Assembly (NCBI RefSeq): GCF_014207605.1
Contig: NZ_JACHHI010000005.1
Coordinates: 1 to 64,000, forward strand
DNA length: 64,000 bases
Origin: Negativicoccus succinicivorans
GTDB lineage: Bacteria > Bacillota > Negativicutes > Veillonellales > Negativicoccaceae
Direction of reading: 5' to 3'
This document shows, piece after piece, positions 56,254 through 64,000 of this stretch; position 1 is the first letter of the stretch, and each line of letters opens with the position of its first letter. Below the pieces are notes generated by a model. It saw nothing but the letters and a program-made list of their open reading frames with translations. It was not told the DNA's origin and searched no databases. Both the position numbers and the translations under genes were made by a program.

Positions 56254-56262
56254 ATTATATCA
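56254..56262 (-). promoter_or_regulatory. Extended -10 promoter of feoAB
   Basis: The minus strand reads TGATATAAT (TATAAT at 56254-56259, TG at 56261-56262), about 30 nt before feoA. I looked for a Fur-type GATAATGATAAT operator and saw none. Confidence 0.6.
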
Positions 56263-56352
56263 CAGCTCTTCTGATTTTTGATATTGTTTCGCAAAATTAT
56301 TTTTAATAAGTATACATTGGCCGGCAAAGCTTTTGATTTCATATAAAGTAAA

Positions 56353-56378
56353 ATAAAAAAGCTGCTTGCGCAGCTTTT

Positions 56379-56381
<3 letters not shown>
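56353..56381 (-). terminator. Terminator after upp
   Basis: AAAAAAGCTGC-TTGC-GCAGCTTTTTT forms a perfect 11-bp A/T-extended stem overlapping the upp stop codon. It could also stop transcripts from the plus strand. Confidence 0.92.
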
Positions 56382-58252
<1,871 letters not shown>

Positions 58253-58279
58253 GATCATCCTCCTACTCAATGAAAACTT

Positions 58280-58822
58280 TTATGCCTTTGTATAACGGGC
58301 TCGTTCGCCTCCGATCAGCGGAAATCTTGTTCGCGCCGCGACTACCAAAGCCGCACCGATATGATTTTGTTGCAGTCGCACCGGCACTACCACGCGACGT
58401 AAATGCATGCCGATCATCGTGCAACCAATATCCAGGCCGCCCGCCGCCGATACTTCCTCCACCACAACCGGATCGTCAAAAAGCGCCATCGCATTGGTGG
58501 AAAAAGAACCGCCTGCATGCAGCCACGGCACGACCGTAACTTGTTGCAAATGTAAGCGTTCCGCCGTTTTACGTTCGACAACCAGCGCACGGTTTAAATG
58601 TTCGCAGCATTGAATCGCCAGTTCCAAATGTTGAGCCTGCGCCACTTCCATCAATGCCTTAATCGCTTCTTCGCCCACTTCCGCGGAGCTGTCTTTGCCG
58701 ATATGACCGCCGCGAATTTCACTGGATGAACCGCCAACCACGATTAAGTCTTGCGGAGCAAATTGCGCGATCTCGCAAAGCTCGGTAAAAGCCGCTTTGG
58801 TCTGTTCATATATTTCACTCAT
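58280..58822 (-). CDS. ywlG: YwlG/TIGR01440 family protein
   Basis: A 180-residue protein of a conserved but uncharacterised family. It has LIVVGGSSSEIRGGHIGKDSS, IQCCEHLNRALVVER, VTVVPWLHAGGSFSTNAM and GLDIGCTMIGMHLRRVVVPVR. The family is found between rpiB and glyA in many Bacillota. The function is unknown. The start at 58822 lies 8 nt after GGAGG and overlaps the rpiB stop. Confidence 0.9.
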   Translation of the reverse strand: MSEIYEQTKAAFTELCEIAQFAPQDLIVVGGSSSEIRGGHIGKDSSAEVGEEAIKALMEVAQAQHLELAIQCCEHLNRALVVERKTAERLHLQQVTVVPWLHAGGSFSTNAMALFDDPVVVEEVSAAGGLDIGCTMIGMHLRRVVVPVRLQQNHIGAALVVAARTRFPLIGGERARYTKA

Positions 58823-59270
58823 GCGTAGCGCCTCCCTGTTCCAGTGCTGTAATTTCATTCACCCGACGCTCGTGACGACCGCCTTCGAATTGACCTTCCA
58901 AAAAGGCGTGCACAATTTCCAGCGCCAAGCCCGGTCCGATGACGCGCTCTCCCATCGTCAAAATGTTGGCATTATTATGCGCGCGCGATGCTTTCGCGGA
59001 AAAGACATCATGACAAAGCGCGGCACGAATGCCCGGCACTTTGTTCGCGGCGATGCCGATACCGATCCCCGTGCCGCAAATCAAAATGCCCAGCTCGGCT
59101 TCACCGGCGAGTATCGCCGCAGTGGCATCCTGCGCAATTAAGGGATAATCACAAGAATCTAACGAGTGAGTCCCCACATCTTTTACTTCATAACCTTCCT
59201 CTGCGAGTTCACGACGAATCGTTTCTTTCAAATGAAATCCGCCATGATCACTGCCGATCACTATCTTCAT
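58815..59270 (-). CDS. rpiB: Ribose-5-phosphate isomerase B
   Basis: A 151-residue RpiB/LacAB-fold isomerase of the pentose phosphate pathway. Motifs are IGSDHGGFHLKE, VGTHSLDSCDYPLIA, ILICGTGIGIGIAANKVPGIRAAL and HNNANILTMGERVIG. The catalytic Cys is in ICGTG. The start at 59270 has the best spacing from GGAGG of two adjacent ATGs. Confidence 0.95.
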   Translation of the reverse strand: MKIVIGSDHGGFHLKETIRRELAEEGYEVKDVGTHSLDSCDYPLIAQDATAAILAGEAELGILICGTGIGIGIAANKVPGIRAALCHDVFSAKASRAHNNANILTMGERVIGPGLALEIVHAFLEGQFEGGRHERRVNEITALEQGGATHE

Positions 59271-59333
59271 CATATCCCTCCTTGGTAGTTCTATCCTACC
59301 ATAAAACAGGCGGTAAGGGCATAAAAAGTACAC

Positions 59334-59798
59334 TTATTTTGTGTCGCCATGCTCCGGATAAAGTCTTTGTTTCGCCGCTGCGAGATGCTCCCAAATCGAG
59401 CTTGCACATTGCGCATACAAGCTTGCGTCACCGCCGAAAGGATCGGGGATTTCTCCGCCCAAACCGCTCCATTCGCCAAGTGTTTGGATTTTCTTTTCCA
59501 GCTCACCGAACGAGCGCCGTAAAAGATCGCGTTGGCTTTGCGTCATCACCACGACCGCATCCGAATTTTGTAACATGTCCCGTGTCAATGCTTTTGCGGT
59601 ATGCCCGGAAAACGGAATCTCACGACGTGACAGTTCCGCCACTGCCAACGGCGCCGCCGGCATACCGATGGCCGGTGCCAAGCCCGCCGAGTGGACCGTG
59701 TGTGAATCGTCAGTAACATCTTTCATTAAATATCGCCACATCGCTTCCGCCATCGGACTGCGACAGGTATTGCCCGTACATACAAATACGACTTTCAT
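59334..59798 (-). CDS. ywlE: YwlE-type protein arginine phosphatase (low-molecular-weight PTP family)
   Basis: A 154-residue low-molecular-weight phosphatase with P-loop CTGNTCRSPMAE (Cys7, Arg13). Thr11 replaces the Ile or Leu of tyrosine phosphatases; this residue marks arginine specificity in YwlE/YwlP studies. The general-acid loop IPDPFGGD is also YwlE-like. It would reverse McsB arginine phosphorylation, but mcsB is not in the window. It starts 1 nt before the end of the preceding gene's stop, in the same operon. Confidence 0.88.
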   Translation of the reverse strand: MKVVFVCTGNTCRSPMAEAMWRYLMKDVTDDSHTVHSAGLAPAIGMPAAPLAVAELSRREIPFSGHTAKALTRDMLQNSDAVVVMTQSQRDLLRRSFGELEKKIQTLGEWSGLGGEIPDPFGGDASLYAQCASSIWEHLAAAKQRLYPEHGDTK

Positions 59799-60827
59799 TT
59801 ATTTCACCTCTCGAACCTGGTACGCGGCCGCTTTCAAAAGGCGATTCATGACCGCAAGCCCGATGCCCTGATCGGAAATACCTTCGGCATAAATCTCCTC
59901 CGCCGCCGTCTCGTCAAGATACAGCAAGCCCTGGTATAAATGCGCCGCATACGCTGCAGCGTCAGCTGCCTCGCCCCAAATATAGATATTCTCACCGGCA
60001 GGTAAGGCGCGCGCCGTCTCGGCGCTTACCAGGTAGCCGCGGCGAGAGTCGTACGTTTTTGCCAGCGCTGCGCGAATTTTTTCAGTTTCTCCCGTATATA
60101 AATACACCGGTACACGCGGCGCGTAATGACGGTACTTCATGCCCGGCGCTTTCGGAATGCCTTGACCTGTGACAAGCGCCGTATCCAAACGCGTCGGCGC
60201 AAAGGCGGACAGCATTTCCAAGGTAATCGCTCCCGGTCGATATATGACAAGTTCATTTTCCTGCAGTGATACCACGGTCGATTCCAAGCCGATCCGGCAA
60301 GCGCCGTCATCTAAAATGACATCCACTCTGCCGTCCAAGTCATGCCGCACCGCCGGCGCGGTCACTGGACTCGGCCGTCCGGACAAATTCGCGCTGGGCG
60401 CGGCCAAAGGTACGCCTGCCGCCGTAATTAAAGCGCGCGCCACCGGCTGACTCGGCGCCCGTACAGCTACCGTCGCACCGCCCCCCGTCACTGTTGTCGG
60501 AACGATGTCCGATTTCGGCAATACCAATGTCAGCGGTCCCGGCCAAAATTCGGAAATAAGTCGGTCAACAAGCGGCGGAATTTCCTTTACCAAAGGCGCC
60601 AGGCCGTCGCGATCCAGCACATGTAAAATCAGCGGATTGTCGCTCGGACGTCCTTTGGCAACATAAATTTTTTTCGCCGCCTCACTATCCAAGCCGTTGG
60701 CCCCTAACCCGTATACCGTTTCCGTCGGAAATGCGACAAGGCCGCCGGCCCGCAGAATTTCACCCCATGGAGCCACCTGCGGACCCAGCGGCCGTGAGTG
60801 ATCAATTGTTACATACTTTGTTTTCAT
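59799..60827 (-). CDS. ywlC: Threonylcarbamoyl-AMP synthase (YwlC/Sua5)
   Basis: A 342-residue enzyme making threonylcarbamoyl-AMP for tRNA t6A37. The YrdC core has VAFPTETVYGLGANGLD, IYVAKGRPSDNPLILHV, FWPGPLTLVL, VAVRAPSQPVARAL and PLAAPSANLSGRPSPV. A Sua5 C-terminal domain (about 220-342) follows GMKYRHYAPRVPVYLY. The start at 60827 overlaps the prmC stop. The product pairs functionally with TcdA, encoded at 13081. Confidence 0.95.
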   Translation of the reverse strand: MKTKYVTIDHSRPLGPQVAPWGEILRAGGLVAFPTETVYGLGANGLDSEAAKKIYVAKGRPSDNPLILHVLDRDGLAPLVKEIPPLVDRLISEFWPGPLTLVLPKSDIVPTTVTGGGATVAVRAPSQPVARALITAAGVPLAAPSANLSGRPSPVTAPAVRHDLDGRVDVILDDGACRIGLESTVVSLQENELVIYRPGAITLEMLSAFAPTRLDTALVTGQGIPKAPGMKYRHYAPRVPVYLYTGETEKIRAALAKTYDSRRGYLVSAETARALPAGENIYIWGEAADAAAYAAHLYQGLLYLDETAAEEIYAEGISDQGIGLAVMNRLLKAAAYQVREVK

Positions 60828-61681
60828 ATCCGTTTCCACCAAACTACACGATCAAGATTCTGCAGATCCTGCCTGACGGCAGGTTCGCTGAACGCGTTCA
60901 CTTCACGCACAAGAGCGCTTACCGCGGCCCCCTGCTCCGCGCCGATCTCCACCGCACAAAGCGCACCTTTGCGCAAATGAGGTACCATGGCCGGAATCAT
61001 TCGGCGGTAAATGGCTAAGCCGTCTTCTCCGCCGCGCAACGCAGTCATCGGTTCGTGCCGTACTTCCGGCGCAAGGTCTTCAATATCCCCATCGGGAATA
61101 TACGGCGGATTAGACACGATAATATCAAATGTTTGATCGGCAAGTGAGCGAAAAAGATCACTCTCGATTATTTCCACGCGATCGCTTACTTCCAAACGCA
61201 CCGCATTTTGCCTCGCAACCGCCAAGGCGGCAGCGGAGATATCGCAAGCAATGCCTGTCCATTGCGGACGATAGTGCAAAAGGCTCAAGATGATCGCGCC
61301 GCTGCCGGTACCGATATCCAATACCCGCAAAGGCGTTTCACCGCAGTGCTCCAGTACCGTTTCCACGAGCGTTTCCGTCGCCGGACGCGGGATCAAAACA
61401 TCTTTTGTCACCACAAAAGGCAAGCGCATAAATTCTTTTTTACCAACGATCGCCGCGACGCTGTAGCCTTCGATGCGACGTTGAATATATGTTTTCAGTC
61501 GGGCGAGTTCGGACGCTTCGAGCGGACGTTCAAAGTGCGTATACAAATATAATCGATTGACATCGAGCACTTCCGCTACCAATAAGTCGGCATCCAAACG
61601 CGGGTTTTCTATTTCGTGCTTGGTAAAATACGCCACCAGCCATTGCAGCATACGACCGATCGTCCAGAGCTCGTTCGCCAT
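60824..61681 (-). CDS. prmC: Release factor glutamine methyltransferase
   Basis: A 285-residue SAM-dependent enzyme that methylates the GGQ glutamine of peptide release factors. The N-terminal helical domain is followed by VLIPRPATETLVE, VLDIGTGSGAIILSLL, and the catalytic IVSNPPYIP (NPPY). It is coupled to prfA, its substrate gene, by a TGATG overlap. Confidence 0.96.
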   Translation of the reverse strand: MANELWTIGRMLQWLVAYFTKHEIENPRLDADLLVAEVLDVNRLYLYTHFERPLEASELARLKTYIQRRIEGYSVAAIVGKKEFMRLPFVVTKDVLIPRPATETLVETVLEHCGETPLRVLDIGTGSGAIILSLLHYRPQWTGIACDISAAALAVARQNAVRLEVSDRVEIIESDLFRSLADQTFDIIVSNPPYIPDGDIEDLAPEVRHEPMTALRGGEDGLAIYRRMIPAMVPHLRKGALCAVEIGAEQGAAVSALVREVNAFSEPAVRQDLQNLDRVVWWKRI

Positions 61682-62757
61682 CAGTTCTCGCTTTCCGCCA
61701 GTTTGGCCGCCTGATCCGCAGCAATCAAGCCGGATAACAGTTCTTCCAAATCGCCGTCAAGTACCGCCTGCAGCTGGTAAATCGTTACATTGATACGATG
61801 ATCCGTCACACGACCTTGCGGGAAATTATACGTGCGAATGCGTTCGGAACGATCGCCGGTTCCCACTTGACTCTTACGGTCAGCCGCCAGTTTCGCATCC
61901 GCTTCCTGTTGCGCTAAATCGTAAAGACGCGCTTTTAGTACGCGCATTGCTTTATCTTTGTTTTTGGCCTGACTTTTCTCATCCTGGCAGGTCACTACCA
62001 GGCCGGTCGGCAAATGCGTAATGCGTACAGCGGTTTCCGTACGGTTGACGTACTGACCGCCTGCCCCCGATGCGCAATACGTATCGATGCGCAGATCCGA
62101 CGGTTTGATTTCGATTTCCACATCTTCCGCTTCCGGTAAAATGGCCACCGTCACCGTCGATGTGTGGACACGACCGCCGCTTTCGGTTTCAGGCACACGT
62201 TGCACACGATGTACGCCGCTTTCGTATTTCAATTTGGAATACGCACCGACTCCTGTGATCGAAAAGACGACTTCTTTATAGCCGCCCAAACCGGTTTCAT
62301 TCCAATCGATCAAATCGCAATGCCAGCCTTGCGCTTCGGCGTAATGCGTATACATGCGCATTAACTCCGCGGCGAATAAAGCCGCCTCATCGCCGCCGGC
62401 GCCGGCGCGAATTTCCACGATGACGTTTTTCTCATCGTTGGGATCTTTCGGTAATAATAAGATTTTCAACCGCTCGGCAAGTTCCGCTTTTGCCTGTTTA
62501 TTCTCAGCGAGTTCCTCTTTTGCCAGAGCCAGCATATCCGCGTCCTGGTCTTTATCGTTCAGTAATTCTTCTGCTTCACGAATGCCGGCCACAGCTTTTT
62601 TGTACTCGCGAAACGTTTCGACCGTTTCCGCCAAGGCGGCATGCTGCTGCATCAACGCGCGCCACTTTGCCTGCTGCGCGATAACGTCCGGATCGCTGAT
62701 TTGCTGCTCTAAATCTAAAAAAGTATCTTCGACCGTTTGTAATTTATCCTCTAACAT
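61681..62757 (-). CDS. prfA: Peptide chain release factor 1
   Basis: A 358-residue class I release factor reading UAA and UAG. It has the GGQ loop [19 protein letters not shown] (about residue 232), [13 protein letters not shown], and the tripeptide region of RF1. It lies in the order DUF1385-prfA-prmC. The start follows CAGGAGGAAT. Confidence 0.97.
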   Translation of the reverse strand: MLEDKLQTVEDTFLDLEQQISDPDVIAQQAKWRALMQQHAALAETVETFREYKKAVAGIREAEELLNDKDQDADMLALAKEELAENKQAKAELAERLKILLLPKDPNDEKNVIVEIRAGAGGDEAALFAAELMRMYTHYAEAQGWHCDLIDWNETGLGGYKEVVFSITGVGAYSKLKYESGVHRVQRVPETESGGRVHTSTVTVAILPEAEDVEIEIKPSDLRIDTYCASGAGGQYVNRTETAVRITHLPTGLVVTCQDEKSQAKNKDKAMRVLKARLYDLAQQEADAKLAADRKSQVGTGDRSERIRTYNFPQGRVTDHRINVTIYQLQAVLDGDLEELLSGLIAADQAAKLAESEN

Positions 62758-63616
62758 ATTCCTCCTGCGGCTTGGCCGCGTTCATCGCGGCAATGGCGAC
62801 TTCGATCTGACTGTCATCCGGCGGGCGAGTGGTAATATTCTGCAGCCACAGTCCCGGTTTTACCAATGCCTGCACCAACGAATTGTCGCTGCGCGCAGCC
62901 AGCCGAATCCATTCATAGGCAAGGCCCGCCACGACAGGCATCAAAATAATGCGGGAAAGAAAGCGTTCCCACAAACTTGGCCAACCTAAAAACGCAAACA
63001 CAAAAATACTGACAATCACAACCATCAGCAAAAAATTCGTGCCGCAACGCGGATGTAATCGGGATTGCGGACGAACATTTTCGACCGTCAGCGGTAAATT
63101 CTTTTCATAGCAGTAAATCGTTTTATGCTCGGCACCATGATACTCGAATACGCGCTGAATATCTTTCGTCCGCGAAATGCCGTATAAATACGCTAAAAAG
63201 ATCAGGAGCCGCAAGATTCCTTCCGCCAAATTCAACAAAACATGGTTGGAACCCGTCCCCGGGATAAATTTAGCCGCGTATGTCGGAATCGCCAGAAACA
63301 AAACCGCGGCAAATATCGTTGACACCGCCATCGTCGTATAAATCTCTTTATCGTCCAGCTTTTCGTCTTCTTCGCCCGCGACCTGCGCCGAAAACATCAG
63401 GGAACGCATGCCGATGACAAGCGACTCGTACAGCGCTACCATACCGCGCAGCAAAGGCTTGCTTAAAATCGGATACTTCGCGCCTAAGGGCAATACTCTG
63501 TCCTTTTTTATGACGATATCGCCGCCGGCCTCACGAACCGCCGTGGCAACATACTCCGGTCCGCGCATCATCACACCTTCGATGACCGCCTGACCTCCTA
63601 CATAAGCTTTTTTCAC
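62744..63616 (-). CDS. DUF1385 membrane protein (YqhQ-like)
   Basis: About 290 residues. The start is [26 protein letters not shown], the family signature. Four or more hydrophobic segments follow, then [35 protein letters not shown], and a long hydrophobic stretch. Function is unknown; the family is near prfA in many Bacillota. The GTG at 63616, 5 nt after GTGGGA, is favoured over the TTG before it. It overlaps prfA by 14 nt. Confidence 0.88.
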   Translation of the reverse strand: MKKAYVGGQAVIEGVMMRGPEYVATAVREAGGDIVIKKDRVLPLGAKYPILSKPLLRGMVALYESLVIGMRSLMFSAQVAGEEDEKLDDKEIYTTMAVSTIFAAVLFLAIPTYAAKFIPGTGSNHVLLNLAEGILRLLIFLAYLYGISRTKDIQRVFEYHGAEHKTIYCYEKNLPLTVENVRPQSRLHPRCGTNFLLMVVIVSIFVFAFLGWPSLWERFLSRIILMPVVAGLAYEWIRLAARSDNSLVQALVKPGLWLQNITTRPPDDSQIEVAIAAMNAAKPQEEYVRG

Positions 63617-63640
63617 CAAATTCCCACTTTCATTTTATGT

Positions 63641-63676
63641 ATAAAAATAGACAGACACTGTACGCGCCTGCCTACC
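63641..63676 (-). terminator. Probable terminator between rpmE and the DUF1385 gene
   Basis: The minus strand reads TAGGCAG...CTGTCTA (one G-U pair) with a 13-nt loop and then TTTTTAT. It starts a few nt after rpmE. Read-through could still feed the prfA operon, for which I saw no clear separate promoter. Confidence 0.6.
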
Positions 63677-63679
63677 CTT

Positions 63680-63931
63680 TTATTCGCTCTCTTTGCCGTA
63701 TCGTTTATTGAATTTTTCAATACGGCCGCGCGCTTTCGCGAAACGCTGCTGGCCCGTATAGTACGGATGCGATTTGCTACTGATATCCACGTTGACCAGG
63801 GGGTATTCGTTGCCGTCTTCCCATTTAATTGTCTGGCTCGACGTCATTGTGGAACGAGTCAAAAACGCGTAATCCGCGCCGGCGTCTTGGAATACGACCG
63901 GATGATATTCGGGATGAATTCCTTTCTTCAC
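63680..63931 (-). CDS. rpmE2: Ribosomal protein bL31, type B
   Basis: An 83-residue L31 of the zinc-free type: [54 protein letters not shown] and [10 protein letters not shown]. The CxxC zinc site of the A-type protein is missing. The start codon is GTG (63929-63931) after AGAGGTGCAACT. In B. subtilis the gene at this place encodes the zinc form, so here the B form occupies the conserved prfA neighbourhood. Confidence 0.93.
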   Translation of the reverse strand: MKKGIHPEYHPVVFQDAGADYAFLTRSTMTSSQTIKWEDGNEYPLVNVDISSKSHPYYTGQQRFAKARGRIEKFNKRYGKESE

Positions 63932-63968
63932 AGTTGCACCTCTTTTCTTAACATACTGACACTAAGAT

Positions 63969-63997
63969 AGTATAACAAATGCCCATGTCAAATGCAA
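63969..63997 (-). promoter_or_regulatory. Promoter of rpmE
   Basis: The minus strand reads TTGCAT (63992-63997), a 17-nt spacer, then TATACT (63969-63974). It lies about 40 nt before the GTG start. A stray TTGACA at 63984-63989 is too close to the -10 to be its partner. Confidence 0.7.
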
Positions 63998-64000
63998 GAT

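Noticed and set aside
56223-56342. 40-residue extension of FeoA
   Set aside because: It covers the promoter and leader; GGAGG precedes the internal ATG at 56222.
56223-56345. Fur operator upstream of feoA
   Set aside because: No GATAATGATAATC-like inverted repeat is present; iron control cannot be argued from sequence.

Overview
This 64 kb window is bacterial chromosome of roughly half G+C with dense, co-directional gene packing. It carries about 70 protein genes, three tRNA genes, tmRNA and at least one further structured RNA. Almost everything is housekeeping. The gene set points to Bacillota (Firmicutes): T-box leaders, SepF/DivIVA, sigma-H, RecD2, Mini-RNase III, NrnA, YwlE/YwlC/YwlG, and B. 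subtilis-like gene orders. The combination of a sigma-H gene with no sporulation genes nearby and the cluster makeup fits the Negativicutes (Veillonella/Megasphaera/Dialister relatives) best. That class-level placement is inference. I saw no IS element, prophage, CRISPR array, toxin-antitoxin pair or defence island.

Layout. 1-300: tandem promoters and leader of an rRNA operon running off the left edge. 310-2936: an ArsB/NhaD-type transporter, a His-Gln-Lys tRNA operon and speE. 2938-6304: the ylm/cell-division cluster (yggS, sepF, proC, ylmH, divIVA). 6528-7860: an orphan TrpX-like binding protein behind a tryptophan-type T-box with two consecutive antiterminator/terminator modules. 7859-14165: msrB-cupin, a TSUP permease, an M18 aminopeptidase, and a glyoxalase-tcdA-ppi-C39-like-cysK run. 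14245-21599: sbcCD, a secreted unknown, a DEAD-box helicase and an ATP-grasp protein. 21817-29783: ssrA-smpB-rnr-secG joined to sigH-yacP-rlmB-mrnC-cysS-cysE behind a cysteine T-box. 30070-30279: a structured non-coding RNA with its own promoter. 30450-36437: an HD-GYP protein, comF-recD2-chorismate mutase, and an aminotransferase/alcohol-dehydrogenase pair. 36523-44469: the rimP-nusA-ylxR-ylxQ-infB-rbfA-nrnA-truB-ribF operon. 44588-49813: an unknown gene, a lytic transglycosylase, coaE, mutM and polA. 49963-56222: rluA-fba, DsbA-like, ArsC-like, nitroreductase and the feoAB operon. 56379-63931: upp-glyA-ywlG-rpiB-ywlE-ywlC-prmC-prfA-DUF1385-rpmE, the B. subtilis order with a few losses.

Most genes lie on the minus strand, as does the rRNA leader, so that is probably the leading strand. 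Operons are tightly coupled, with many ATGA or TGATG stop/start overlaps. Promoters are mostly sigma-A type with 17-nt spacing, or extended -10 (TGnTATAAT) without a clear -35 box. Amino-acid supply is read by T-boxes at both the cysteine genes and the TrpX-like gene. The most unusual items are the duplicated T-box decision module, the unassigned structured RNA upstream of cysE, the fusion of two normally separate conserved gene clusters at sigH-secG, a symmetric bidirectional promoter, and an apparently leaderless rluA mRNA. I found no clearly new multi-gene system.
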